The notes beneath the pieces were generated by a model. That model worked only from the letters and a program-made list of their open reading frames with translations, had not been told where the DNA came from and did no database searches. A stretch of DNA of 64,000 bases from Melieria omissa (taxonomy: Eukaryota; Arthropoda; Insecta; Diptera; Ulidiidae), in assembly GCA_963971225.1 (NCBI GenBank), contig OZ020269.1, positions 90,912,783 through 90,976,782 of the forward strand. The letters are read 5' to 3'. Below, one piece after another: positions 12,431-24,175 of this stretch. The translations under genes were made by a program, and so were the position numbers. How positions within the stretch are numbered: the first letter of the stretch is position 1; the number at the start of each line of letters is the position of its first letter.

Positions 12431-12986
12431 ACAAAAACAAAAACACCACTTAATAAAATTATGAATGAAATTTGCGGTTGGGGTTTTACCAGCAAATATT
12501 TGTTTGTAGTGCTTAACACAATTTTCAGAAATTTTAAGCATTGCTCAGTTCAGTCTTGTGGCCGAGCAGCTGCATTGGCTTTTGCGGAAAAAATTCACTT
12601 TAAAGTTATATTTTATTTGTAATAAAATGGAAAATGTGGTCAAGCCAGTTGGCAAAGTAATCGATCTGCATAAACGGTAATTTTTTGCAAACGCTAACAG
12701 TAGAGTTGCCACTCAATTAAATATTTGCATCAATGAAAAATTAAGAAAAGGTTTGATCAATGCTTATGAAATTTTATTGGTATTTAGTTTCTGAACATAT
12801 AAACGAAATTATTTCTTTTTTTATAAAAATTATTTGAACAACTTTAAGCCATATAAAAAGTTTTAACATAACATAACATAACATTTTAGATTTTTATATT
12901 TTAATTATTATTTCTAAACTTCATTAAATAAAATTTTTGGGTTTTTGAACCAATTTCAATAATTTAGTTCAAATTTATTTCATTTC

Positions 12987-13199
12987 ATGTTATTTTATTT
13001 TATTTTATTTTATTTTATTTTATTTTATTTTATTTTATTTTATTCTATTTTATTCTATTTTATTTTATTTTATTTTATTTTATTTTATTTTATTTTATTT
13101 TATTTTATTTTATTTTATTTTATTTTATTTTATTTATTTTTTTTATTTTATTTTATTTTATTTTATTTTATTTTATTTTATTTTATTTTATTTTATTTC
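12987..13199 (+). repeat. (TTTTA)n pentanucleotide array
   Basis: About 210 bases of TTTTA repeats with a few C substitutions and one slip near 13130-13142. The open frame across it (FILFYFILFY pattern) is only the translated microsatellite. Confidence 0.95.
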
Positions 13200-13209
13200 A
13201 TTTAATTTC

Positions 13210-13810
13210 ATTTCATTTCATTTCAATTCAATTCCACCTCACCTAACTCATTGGCAACACTGTACCGTTTCGTCTGTCCCAATTGCCAACAGCTGCTTCA
13301 TAATTTGGCCAATTTCCGCTATGTTTATAGACAAATCGAACCGGTGTTGCAGCAATCCGATCGAGCTGACTGGCTGGCTTACTCTTAGTTTCATTCCCTC
13401 AGCACTGTGCAAAAGTGGCGCTCCAACATTAACAAATTGTTATCTTCGTGTTGTTGTTGTTGTTAACCGTTTTTTTTACCCACCTAGCGAAAAGTGAAGT
13501 AAAGAGAAACAAGTTGTACGAGCTCAAATTGCTGTCGGGAAAACCGGTCGCAGACACACTTTGCACACTCATTAGCGCCAATGGTTGCGTAGTGTTGTTA
13601 TCACTAGCTTTTTGTTATTGTTTTTGTTGTTGCATTTGTAGTAATTTGCATGCAGCACCAGGCCAACTGACTTTACATTTCGTTTGGCTGTTGAAATGCT
13701 GCCAGTGCGTGCATTATTTTGTTTGACTACAGAAGAAGTAAACAAATGTTGCGCTAGTTGCGTGTTTATAAACATGCAAAATGTTGCTGGTGTTAGAGAG
13801 ATGTTGCTGT
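13210..13810. other. Unique non-coding DNA
   Basis: Moderate GC content. A 92-codon plus-strand frame at 13448-13726 has no recognisable domain and overlaps a minus-strand frame of similar size. I do not call a gene. Confidence 0.4.
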
Positions 13811-14500
13811 GTGGGTTTTCATGTGAATGGAAGTAGGTAAAGACTTGGTGGAATTAAGAGTTAAGGTAAATTTGGAATTTTTTACTTCTTAACTTCCAAT
13901 GAAGTTCATAAAATTTTTGGAGAGTAAAATTAACCCTTATTCTCATACCCAAACTTACTAACGTCGTTTGGCACCCGGGGTACCCGGGTACCCATTTCAT
14001 GAAATTTTTAAGTTTTCAATATTTTGTTAATTAAAAAGTGTTTATAAAATTTTGATATGATTTGTTCGCTTTTCACCTAAATAACGAGGATCCGGAAGGT
14101 AAACAAAAAATTTTCATTATTTGTCAGTTTTTTTCACGAAAATACATCGCAGTGGGCACCCGGGTACCCGGGTATGAGAATAAGGGTTAAACTAAAACAA
14201 AAAACAAAAATATGGTGTGCGTTTTTTTCATATGGATCGAAGTGTCTACAGACTTGGTGCCTTTTACTTTTGAGGTAATTTTGGAATTTTTTAAATGATA
14301 ATTTAATGAAGCTTATAAAATATTTCGAGAGTTAAATAAAAGTAAAACTAAAAATAAAAAAATGCAATGTGTTTTTTTATATGAATGGAAGTGTGTTTAG
14401 ACTTGGTGGCGTTTTTATTTTTAGGTTATTTTGGATTTTTTAAAATGATAATTTAATGAAGTCTATAAAATGTTTGGAAAGTAAAATTAAAAAAAACGTA
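13810..14500. repeat. About 165-bp tandem repeat, three copies
   Basis: Monomers share ATGAATGGAAGT or equivalent, AGACTTGGTG, a run like TTTTGGAATTTTTTA, and AATGAAGT.TATAAAAT. They lie at about 13820-13930, 14215-14330 and 14385-14490. A TTAA-flanked MITE (13934-14186) sits at the end of the first monomer. The repeat runs directly into a different, 130-150 bp satellite at 14518. Confidence 0.7.
13934..14186. mobile_element. Intact 253-bp MITE with TTAA target duplication
   Basis: The element is bounded by TTAA on both sides (13930-13933 and 14187-14190). Its termini are perfect 17-bp inverted repeats, CCCTTATTCTCATACCC at the left and the exact reverse complement at the right. Inside, two blocks with GGCACCCGGG followed by TACCCGGGTA lie near each end. 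There is no coding capacity. A TTAA duplication with C-rich ends is the signature of piggyBac-superfamily elements; the family assignment is by that signature only. Perfect ends suggest a fairly recent insertion. Confidence 0.85.
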
Positions 14501-14517
14501 CGTACGTACTACTCTTT

Positions 14518-14960
14518 ATTGAAAAACAATTCAACTCGTGTTTTAAGTTTTATTCTTGAAAATCGAAATCTAACGGGGTCAACAACGGGCTAAAAATTTG
14601 TTTGAAGAAATAGATAAGTAGATAATTTTCTACGCCTTTTGACTTCAAATTTTTTGAAAGTTGTTAGTGAGAAATAGTTTGACATGTGTTTTTTATTTTT
14701 TCGAAAAAAATATTTGACGAGGTCAACGATGTGTTAAGATTTTATATGGGAAAACATGACTTAATGCGCTAATTGACTTAAAATATGGTGAAAGCACTTC
14801 AAATGAGAAAGAATGAGATTCGAATTTTGCATAGAAATCGGGTTAAGAGGGGTTAAGGGTTAAGAAAAACTTGTTTTATTGGCCCCATTGACTTCAAATT
14901 TGCATGCAAAACCGCGAAGAGCTTTTAAAGATGTGTAAAAGGTAAATTTATACGTCACAC
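14518..14960. repeat. 130-150 bp satellite monomers (about 3), shared with 59.2-60.2 kb
   Basis: Diagnostic words are GGGGTCAACAACGGG, TTTTGACTTCAAA, GTGAGAAATA and a TCGAAAAT..AAATCT stretch. They recur in order at 14518-14573 (partial), 14574-14717, 14718-14840 and a truncated copy to about 14910. The same monomer forms a longer array at 59.2-60.2 kb. Confidence 0.7.
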
Positions 14961-17325
14961 ACACGTCACTTCACATATCTACACCCTTTGCTCCCATTTT
15001 TTTCTGATAGATTTTGAATTACACAAACAAAAAACCAAACTTTTTGGATTCGTAATATCTAAGTATTGTTTTTATTATACCAACATAAACCAAAAACATT
15101 TTAAATCGAATATACCAATTTTTTTTATTCAAACTTTAAGTTTTCTCCATAATAGATAACTGCAAAAATAACTTTAGATAACATTAAGTAGTCGAATATT
15201 AACGCCGATTCATTAAAAACCACTTGCAGTCATCATTGATTCTTAAAAACTTAAGCACACACACTCGCGTTTAAGCACAAATGTGAGGCTCATAAAATTT
15301 ATGTCATTTTAATTAAATTAAAATTGCACACGAGGCCAACATTTGGAGCGCGCGCAACTGAGAGACCAAAGTGCTGTTTGAAGCGATTGTGGGTTTAATT
15401 TTATATAAAAACACACTAAAATATCAACAACGAAAAAACGTGTTAAAAAAGTTTGCATTGGCTAACAGCAAATAGGTGCGGCGGCTCTATGTGTCGTCAA
15501 GGACGTGTGTATTGAAGTTGTAAACTCGCATTCAACATACACCTACATTTTATTATGCACGTTGTTGTTGTTGTTTTTGTTGATGTTGTGAACGCAGTTG
15601 CTGTTGTTTGTAGGCGATACAAAGGCGTTTTGCTGCAGCGCCTAAAAGCAGGCAATAAAAAAAGTGGTAGCAAATTAAAAGCATGCAAAAAGAGTAGTGC
15701 TGCAAAAAACAGTGCAGCAACAACAAAACATTTTACGTGACACAATTAAAAAATTGAAAGGAAATTGCATTAAAACCAAACAATAATAACAAAAACAATA
15801 AAAAAAATTTGTAGCTATAAAAAGCAGCAAAATTAAAAGCCTAGCAGCAGCAGCAGTGGCGAGTGGACAACACCAGCATTAACAACAACAACAACAACAA
15901 CTCATTTGCATGTTAAAACCCTGAACTGAAAGGCGATAGTGGCGCCAGCAAAAGCTGGGCGTCCAACACACGCTTTCCCACGCCGCCTGCGCCGCCGCCG
16001 CTACACTATGCAACAAAATACCGTGCACGCATTTTAATGCCGCTGGCTGCAGTTTTGGGTGGGGCTGGCCCAGTTCGCTTGGACTGACTGGCTGGTTGCC
16101 TTACAAATTTGCGGGAAATTAATAAAAAAAAGAGAAGGATAACAACAACAACACCACCAGTGCATGTTGGGGCGCGTACAGAAATAAAAAAAATTAAGCA
16201 ACAAAATTAATTAAAAATTAAACAACAACAAATGGCAGGGTTCCACCATAAAGCGGCCACAAAACGAATAGGAAAAGGACATTTTTTTGGTTTGCGCGCT
16301 GACACCAAAAAAACCCAAAAAAAAAACATGGAACTTTAAAGTGCGAGCGCACTTGGTGCAATATGCCGTTACAGCAACCGCGGCATGTGGCATTTTGGCG
16401 CCACATCCGATGACTGCTACTGCTGCTTCTTGGGTTGTTTCTTTGTTTGGTTTGGTGGCGTTCATCATCATTTTTTGCATGCTTTGCGCTGCATTCGCGC
16501 GCTCATAAAATGTTCTTAATTACACAAATTAACGCAGTTTTGTGGATTTATATTGCAGCTCGCGACAGTCAGGCAGTCATTGTCGTCAGCGCGTTTTTTG
16601 TGCTGCCAGTGCTCGATTTCACTTGGTCCCTTAGACCTCGACGCCATTTTGTATGTTTAATTTAACGGTACAGTGCGGCTGCGCGATTTACGACTCTCTC
16701 CACCACTCTTCACTGCTGCACTTTCACATAAAGTTTAAAAAAAGTTAACAAAAAAACACTTAAAATCCAAATTACAAACGAGAAATTAAAAATAATACAA
16801 CAAAATTGCACCATTTCCGTTGTCAACTGTCGTCTTTAAATTTCATTAAATTCATTTATGTGTTTTTGTTGTTGCTGATGTTGTTTTAAATGTTCCTTCA
16901 TTGGTTTTCATTTGCATATTTATCTCAAAGCTGCAACTTGGCCGCTTCGGTCCAGTCCACTTTAGCTGCACTGAACTTTGTTCAATTCTGCAGTGTTTGC
17001 ATTGCAATGATTTGTTTTTGTATTTTATTATTTCAAGCTGGAAATTCGGCGAGATAAATGATGCGAGTCGACGCTAATATAATTATTGTTGTTGTTTTTG
17101 TTCTTATTGTTGCTTTCCTCCAGTTGTCGGTACAATCAATTATTTGAGTCATCAATCAAAGCAATTATCAGTCACCGTTGCCAAAGGGGGGTTGGAGGGC
17201 GAAAACTAATTTAAATATTGCAAATTGATTGCACGGAACGAATGGTCAGTGCAGATGCACTTGAAAGTATAAAAAAGAACGTTTGTTTGATCAATTAAAA
17301 TAGAAAATATTTGAAAAATTTAATG
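14960..17325. other. Unique non-coding DNA, GC-richer centre
   Basis: CAA/CAG runs near 15550-15900 and 16140-16230 and a GC-richer part at about 15940-16680. The latter could be a promoter or 5' untranslated region of a gene lying outside the window, but no TATA box and initiator pair, splice pair or conserved coding motif is convincing. Short frames on both strands overlap heavily. Confidence 0.4.
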
Positions 17326-17327
17326 AA

Positions 17328-17572
17328 CAAAATAAAATAAAATAAAATAAAATAAAATAGAATAAAATAAAATAAAATAAAATAAAATAAAATAAAATAA
17401 AATAAAATAAAATAAAATAAAATAAAATAAAATAAAATAAAATAGAATAAAATAAAATAAAATAAAATAAAATAAAATAAAATAAAATAAAATAAAATAA
17501 AATAAAATAAAATAAAACAAAACAAAATAAAAAAATTAAATTAAATTAAATTAAATAAAAAAATAAAACAAA
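17328..17572 (-). repeat. (TTTTA)n pentanucleotide array, inverted relative to 13.0 kb
   Basis: The plus strand reads AATAA repeated for about 200 bases with rare G or C substitutions and an AT-rich decayed right end. It is the same pentamer as the 12987-13199 array on the opposite strand. Confidence 0.95.
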
Positions 17573-17574
17573 AT

Positions 17575-18400
17575 AAAACAAATCAGCGCTTGCAATATTT
17601 CTGTTTGTCTTTCATTTCAATAGCTCTTCTCTTCTCTTAAAGTTTTGCAAAAATGTTCCAAAAACTCACTTTCAATGTCTCTTTATCAGCAATTACGGCC
17701 GAATGCAGAGTCAAATTTTGCAAAATTATTTCACTTATCTTTTTGTCTATTTTTAGAATCAACAAAAACGCACTGAAGCAAAGAACAAAAATCAAATTGT
17801 AAATATCAACAATGAGTTCTATGTGTGTTGCTGAAAATGATTTGATTTGGTTTTTTTTTACTGTAATTAGTGATAAAACCCTGATAACACCTGCCGAAAT
17901 GCACTGCACTAACAAATAATGAGTTTTGTTTTTGTTTATTTATAGAAATATAATTCAAATAATGTGAATCGCAAGAGACAATAAGAAACATGCGAAAGAA
18001 CAAATATTGAAGCACTTATACTGAGTAAACCATTGAACCAATGAGTCATTTGAAAAGGGAGAACTGTGGGACAAGCGACATTGTGAGATAGAAAAAGATA
18101 AGAGTTGAAGATGTAGAAAGAACTGAGAGATTCAAATTACTCGTCTGCAGATTTATTAGGGATTTTACGAGTGTCTGTAGATTGTAAAGGGTTAGAGAAT
18201 TAAATCTTTTAATTCGAATAAGATCAAAACGTAAACAAGGGCATCTTAAACACAGAAAAGATACGAGGATCTTTGATCACACGATTGTTTTTCTCTAGAG
18301 CAGCTCAAAGAGTCTCACTAGTCGCTAGTCTAGTTCATCCATTGTAGTATTATAGCAAGTATTGCCCCTAAGAAGCTTTGTATATACCCTTCCCTAAGTC
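17575..18400. other. Unique AT-rich non-coding DNA
   Basis: Two overlapping minus-strand frames of 69 and 92 codons (17637-18015) show no domain. Nothing else is supportable. Confidence 0.4.
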
Positions 18401-18419
18401 TGTCTAAGGAAGAATTATA

Positions 18420-19580
18420 TTATCTGTGTATAGGTATGAGTGGGACCATGAGAACGTGCCCGTCGATTGCAGTATAGGCAATTTTAGATGTGCCTCCTCT
18501 TAACCAGGAAAGAAAGTAGAAGGACCTTCGGCTTGCTTGTAATACGAAACTAAAGAGCGGGGATCTCTCGGGACACATGAGCATATGAAAAATGCTCGGA
18601 AATGACCCAATGCTCAAGATCTCAGATATTATCCCACCTAAGGTGGAATTCTCCAAGAGATAAAAGGTTAACATCTTGAACAGACAGTTATGGAGAACAA
18701 ATCGATTCATACTAAAACCGGGGTATCAACTTTGGTACACGGATGGGTCGATAAAAGCACTGGAGTGGAGTATACGGACTCAAATTTAACCAAGCTTTTC
18801 TGGAAAGCTAGCTTCTTTCAGGCGGAAACATACGCCATCATAGCGTGAGATAAGCGAGAGCTTACGCAGAAAGTCGTCTGGCTCACATATCTATATTTTG
18901 TCTGACAGCCAGATAATCCTCAAGTCGCTAGAAGCCTATTCGATTTCCTCAGAGTTGTTAAAGCACTGCCGTGATCTCTTGAATAAACTGGACAGGCGCA
19001 AATTTGTAGAGCTGCAATGGATACCAGATCATGAGGGACATGACGATTATGAACAACCGGTGCCTTACGCCCACTGATAGGCCCGGAACCATTCTCTGGA
19101 CTACCAGATAGGACTTGAGGAGTGGTTACGGAAATGGGTTGAACAAGAATTTTCTAATCCATGACCAACACAATGGGACTATGTATGGCAAAACTATTAC
19201 TGGCTCCTGACAGAGGGTATCCAATAAACTCCTTATGATAAACCGAGAGCACCTTCGCAATCTCACTGGGTACGTAATGGGACATTGCTCACTTAGATAT
19301 CATCTCAAAAACATGGGAATATCCTCTACGGATATGTGCAGCATGTGTGAGCTGGAACAAGAATAGTTCCACTTTCTATGGGAATGTTCTGCACTTAGCA
19401 GAACGAGATTTATCCCATATATGCCGAAGTTTATTTCGTCTTGCAATTAAACTAAGCTCGACTTGTAGAAGATTTTATGGTAAACAAGAGAAGCACGAAG
19501 TCGAAAAGAATGTATACGCGGCGTCTAGAATTCTATTCCCATACTTGGAAACCATATTTAAGAAACTAAGGTGAGATAAG
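18420..19580 (+). mobile_element. Non-LTR retrotransposon 3' fragment with RNase H and C-terminal Cys block
   Basis: On the plus strand, a linker region (IPPKVEFSKR near 18630) leads into an RNase H domain. Its acidic positions are visible: WYTDGS near 18735, QAETYAIIA near 18820, and YILSDSQIILKSLEA near 18890, ending in LQWIPDHEGHDD near 19013. After about 70 codons comes the C-terminal module LTGYVMGHCSLRYHL, then CSMCELEQE and HFLWECSAL (19260-19400), with the Cys-rich spacing usual for the 3' end of R1/jockey-type ORF2. Several stops and frame changes make it a pseudogene. It lacks the reverse transcriptase, so it is 5'-truncated. Confidence 0.75.
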
Positions 19581-19739
19581 CTAGCTGGCCAAGTAGGCCA
19601 TGCATAGACACTATTGGGTCCATAGCGATACCAGTTGGAACTACTTAGTGTTGCGTATCGACGCAAAAATAATCGGTGAGAATGCGGTTGTTCCTAGCGA
19701 AGTTCAGCAGCGACTAACTAAAACTAAGGACTAAAACAC

Positions 19740-20340
19740 AGTGGCCAGTGGAATGACGCTTGTCCGGCACGGGACAATTGTGCTCGCGTCCATGCCCCTT
19801 GACTCCATGCCTTCAGCTGTCATACTAAAAAAGCGGTACATGGTGTTGCTGCTTGAGGCTCACTCTTGGTCAGATCCTGAGGATGAGCTCGGTAAACACT
19901 GTTTCCGTATATTCACGGACGGCTCCAGAAGGGAAGCCGTAGGGAGTATTGGAGAGGTGTATCTATCTGTGTCTGTAGCGACAGCTATGAGTCTGTTCTG
20001 TCACTCGAAACTTATGCTTCCCGCCATATCCGATAAATGCTCACAGTTTCTTTTGTCTTTAGGCAGAAGGGACTGCAGGCAGATAGTCGGGTTAATAATG
20101 GGCCATGTATGTATGTTGTATGGGCAAAGCCCATGGAAATCGTAGGCATATCTGACAGTGCTGTCCTGTCTGTGGTGAGGACGTTGAGACGGCGAACCAC
20201 TTCCTATATGTTCCCCCTGCCCCGTGTACGCCCGAATCAGGTGTGCGACGGTTGACACCGAAGCGACAGTCTTGGCTCCTTCGCACCCCAGCATCTTTCA
20301 AGATTTCTCCGGAAGTCGGGTAGATTTAAAGCACATAAAC
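19740..20340 (+). mobile_element. Second non-LTR 3' fragment (RNase H end)
   Basis: About 160 bases after the previous fragment, the same order of motifs begins again from a different family: CFRIFTDGSRRE near 19900 (RNase H first aspartate), then GRRDCRQIVGLIMGHVCM near 20065-20115, and after a frame change GISDSA, CGEDVETANHFLYVPPA and a proline-rich C-terminus to about 20300. The part between FTDGS and the C-terminal module is too short for a full RNase H, so an internal deletion is likely. Not translatable as a whole. Confidence 0.6.
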
Positions 20341-20379
20341 AGTAACAACAAGTCGTATTACAATGGACGTATAATTGTC

Positions 20380-20560
20380 TGAGTGCTACGCTTGCTAGAT
20401 CGTTCCGACAAGGGGAAAAAAATTATACCATGCTTGGGGACCTCCTCAAACCCAAAGAAGAACGGGACCCGGGGGGTAAGTGAGTCGTTGTCTTGAGATA
20501 GACGGACTGGAGCTGGTTGAAACATAAGTTGCACTAACATGTTTGATTTTGGTATCAAAG
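20380..20560. repeat. Dispersed repeat, related to 32.8 kb
   Basis: The stretch ATGCTTGGGGACC followed by CAAAGAAGAACGGGACCC (about 20430-20470) has a counterpart at 32842-32884 in the same orientation. It is probably the untranslated tail of one of the retrotransposon families here; the encoding element is not identified. Confidence 0.45.
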
Positions 20561-22320
20561 AGTAATTGAAAAGTAGAGGTTTTTTGAAACTTTATAAAGT
20601 TCATCGGACGTTCATCTCTGCTGGAAAGGCCAAATAGACTCTTGGTGTGACCATATCAACGTCTGACCTGATGGATTTGGAGAACCTAAAGAAGTAGAAT
20701 TACAAAAACAGGCCAAACTGTAACTATTTTCTCTTTCTTTTTACTGTAACTTAAATCTATCTCAGGGCACAGCTGTCACCTATACTTGACATCATCTACT
20801 TTACCTAACCAACTATAAATTTTCAATGAACCAAATCTTCATAACCCCAGCTAGAATAATAAGTCTTCCATTCCTTCAAGTCTTTAACTTGAGCTTAAAA
20901 ATGCGCAAAGTTCATTGAACGTTTACTAGACCAGCGGCTACCAAGCTTGGTGGGTTGTCTTTTGATGTTCCGTAATCGCAATAAATCACAATATTTCGCT
21001 TGCTATAAAAAGTTCTCAAGCAGTGACACACAGTGAGACTTTTTTATGGTGTCATTGCTAATTGCGATTATATCGCGGATAGAAATTTGTTTTTGGGTTG
21101 CAAAAAAATAAACAATAAAATTACGTCAGCGTTCAATTGTAGCCACTTTCTAAAGACTCTCTGCGGGTTGTAAACTCTCTCGGTTTGAAATTGAAATGAG
21201 CAGAGCGTAGCTCATTTCAATTTGAATTTAAACTTCAACCACAATTCGATTGTTTAATGTTTTGTTAACTGACAAATGAAGCACGAAATAACACAACAAT
21301 TAATTGCACCAATGACTGTCGACGCGTAAGAGCCGCCCACATTGAGCCACAGTGGGCAGCACGCACACTTCGAGCCGTCAAATGGCAATGTTGCCAAATT
21401 GAGTGAGAGCGCACTTGTTTTTCTTGTTGTTGTTGATAATAACAACAACCATTTCAATTTGTGCAATAACAATCTTCTTTAAGCCACAATAAATTAATGA
21501 CAACCAGAAGCAACAACCAATAAAAGCGACGGCCAGCGGTTGACAAATCGAATTGTCAGATTTATATGGATATATGTGTGTGTGGGTTTTTTTAATTGAT
21601 TTTGGCTTCAATTAAAAGCAAAACAATTCGGCACATTTTGATGCGTTTTTAAAAGTGCAGTTTAATTGAGCATCAACAGCAACAACAACACTCATCTTTA
21701 TGCCTTTCGACGACTGTATGTGCGGAATTAAGTGCGCTGCAACAACAATAACAACAACAACGACAGCTGTTGTTGGCCTTTTTTCCGCTTTATCTCGAAA
21801 TGGAAGCTTGGCCTGTCAGCTGCAACGTTGGTTGGTTGCTGCAGCCGAAGGGAACATTGGCGACAGTGCATTAACCTCATTGTGCGTGCGACGCCGCTCC
21901 CCTGCGCCTTGCAATAATTCATTTTGTTGTTGTTGTGCCGTTGAAGATGCCAGCAGTCGGCAGGCGCAGCTTATAAGCGCCGCTTGTTTGTAGGCTTTAT
22001 CGCGCACATTCTGCCGCCTTTTTTGCTCTCCACACGAGCGTCGCGTCGCTCTGTACGCACTTCACGCGTTCGCCGCAACAATATCAGCGCCGGCAAATTC
22101 GAATCGCTGTCAGCGTTGCTTTGGTGCTTTTGTTTTGCTTGCTTCTGATGTGTTGGCGTTGTTGCTTTCGTTGTTATTGTTGTTGTTATTATTATTGTCA
22201 TCGTAATGCAAAGCAGCGCCACAGCTTAAAGTTTAGCTTTTTTTTGCCTGTTTTTAATAAGTGTTTCCGTTTTGGAAGACAGACAGCTGAATGGACAAAG
22301 TAAAGTCCAGCAAAAACTGG
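20560..22320. other. Unique non-coding DNA with a GC-richer right part
   Basis: Contains a hairpin at 21185-21226 (listed separately). From about 21660 to 22230 it is GC-richer with CAACAA and CTGCAG words. Several frames of 60-97 codons on both strands overlap there and none has a recognisable domain. This could be an enhancer, promoter or untranslated region. Confidence 0.4.
21185..21226. repeat. Hairpin, 17-bp arms
   Basis: TTGAAATTGAAATGAGC at 21185-21201 pairs with 21210-21226 with a single mismatch and an 8-base loop. It is too short for a typical animal microRNA precursor and no second copy was noticed. Confidence 0.6.
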
Positions 22321-23053
22321 CATAACGGTTGAGGAGTAAGAGAGGAAGTTGCAGGCGTAGAGAGGCAGTGGTTTCAAGTGGTCGATGGCAAAGCCGGAAG
22401 TTGTGCGTGACAGCTGAACATGTCAAAGCGAACAAAAAATGTTGTCAAAGTAGATTAAAAATAAAAGCAGAAAAGAGAGATTCAAAGAAAGAAGTAGAGA
22501 AGAAAAATTATAAAGTTAAAAGAGAGAGAAGAGAAGAAGGAATGGATCCCCATTTCAGAAAGAAGATGATCAGAATAGACAACAGTGTTGTGAAAAAATA
22601 TGTGAAGGAACTAGAAAATAGTGAATTCCACTTTAAGAAAATAAAACAGGACAACAAAAAAACGGGGCAAAAGTTAAATAAAACCAAAGCAGAAATAACA
22701 GAAATAAGTGGAGAAATCGAACCAAAACATGAACAAAAGACACAATGAGAACAGACAACGCCAAAAGACAAGTGAAGAGATTAAGGAAGACAAAATAGAA
22801 AAGTTAAATAAAACCGTAAAATAAATAGTAAATTAAAGCATTAAAGGGTTTAAGAAGTAAGGAAGAAAAATAGAAACAATTAAATTAAACCATAAAATAA
22901 CAACGCCAACAAAAATTATAGAATTTAAGAAACAAAAATGGGAAAAGTGGAATGAAATCATATAATAAATGATAAAAACAAGTAGTTTAAGATACAAGAT
23001 AAACAAAAAGCAAAAGTAAAAACACAACACCAAAAGGCAAAAGAAGAGTTTAA

Positions 23054-23440
23054 CCCTTTCGCTACAGGTTTTTACTGTGGAAAGTTAAAGTCTTTCTATG
23101 TGGTCTATATCAGCAACATTCCATAAGACTTTTTTCGCATAACGAAAATTTGAATATTTCTTCATTTACTTTTGCCAACATTAAAAAGTTTTCTAATTTT
23201 TCTGCTTCTTCTTCCTTTACTATGTCAAGATATACCATTAAAAAACGTGTATACTTCGCTTCTTTAAACTTAGATATTCAGTTTATTAATTTCGTATTTT
23301 TCCTAAAACTTCAATTTCAAATTTTTTGTTGGTCTTTAGAATAGTTTAAAGACCAACAAAAAATTGATTCTTGAAACCACAGAGGGTTCAGACGTCCAGA
23401 AAGTAGCATGTTGCCATATGGCAACAAAATAACGAAAAGG
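23054..23440. mobile_element. 387-bp MITE with TTAA target duplication
   Basis: TTAA flanks at 23050-23053 and 23441-23444. The left end starts CCCTTTCGCTA and the right end, read inverted, starts CCTTTTCGTTA (9 of 11 identical). Near the right end is a 16-bp palindrome GTTGCCATATGGCAAC (23410-23425), and the middle holds a perfect 19-bp-arm hairpin (23320-23365). Its base composition is balanced, unlike the purine-rich DNA it interrupts. No coding capacity. piggyBac-type by TTAA and C-rich ends. Confidence 0.75.
23320..23365. repeat. Perfect hairpin inside MITE (19-bp arms)
   Basis: Positions 23320-23338 and 23347-23365 are exact reverse complements (core TTGTTGGTCTTTA) around an 8-base loop. 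It lies wholly inside the TTAA MITE. Confidence 0.85.
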
Positions 23441-24058
23441 TTAAGGAGACAGAAAGACTAAAAAGAACGAGAAATATACGCAAAGGGAATCTGAAAATAA
23501 CAAAATAAGCGAAAAAGTAGTTGAAGAGATAGTTGAGACAGTTGAAGCACGAGAAAAGAAGATAGAAAATGAAGAAAAATAAAGATGTCTCAAATGTACA
23601 AAAGGGAGGAAACAAAAGGTTATGACAGATGATTAGGAATTATGAACAGAAAAAATGAAAGTATTTGTGGAAAAGGAAAGCAAGGGAATGAATGAAAAGA
23701 ATATAAATTAAAGGAAGAAGAAAGATGTCTCAAAGGAGGAAAAAAAAGGAAAGAAAATGAAAAACATGACAGAAAACTAATGAGCATGAGAAGAAAAGTA
23801 TACAATGCGATTGGGGACTATGGAGACAAAAGAATGAATGCAAAGGATACAAAATAAAAAGTTAATAATATTGTAACGAAGACAGTCTGTCGCTGTGCAA
23901 AGCAACCCTGCCGCTACGCGCCGTGCTATAATTCAATCTGGCAACGACGGCCGCGATAATAACTTTTAGTCCAATCTGGCAACGATGGTCGCGATCATCA
24001 TGGAAACCTTTAGGCCACTCGGGAATGTGCGAGAACGATCTGCGCGATGGCCGGACAG

Positions 24059-24095
24059 GTATAAAAGGCAGCCGGGTGCGGCGCAGCGAGTCAGT
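24059..24095 (+). promoter_or_regulatory. LTR core promoter: TATA box and initiator
   Basis: GGTATAAAAGG begins at about 24059, and GAGTCAGTC with an arthropod-type initiator TCAGT follows about 30 bases downstream at about 24088-24095. The spacing is right for a TATA-initiator promoter starting transcription toward higher coordinates. Confidence 0.7.
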
Positions 24096-24175
24096 CTGGT
24101 TTTGACAAGTGAAGTTGCCACACGGAGTAATTAAGCAAATACTTAAGTGTACGAACAGTAAAGTGTAAACTGTGA

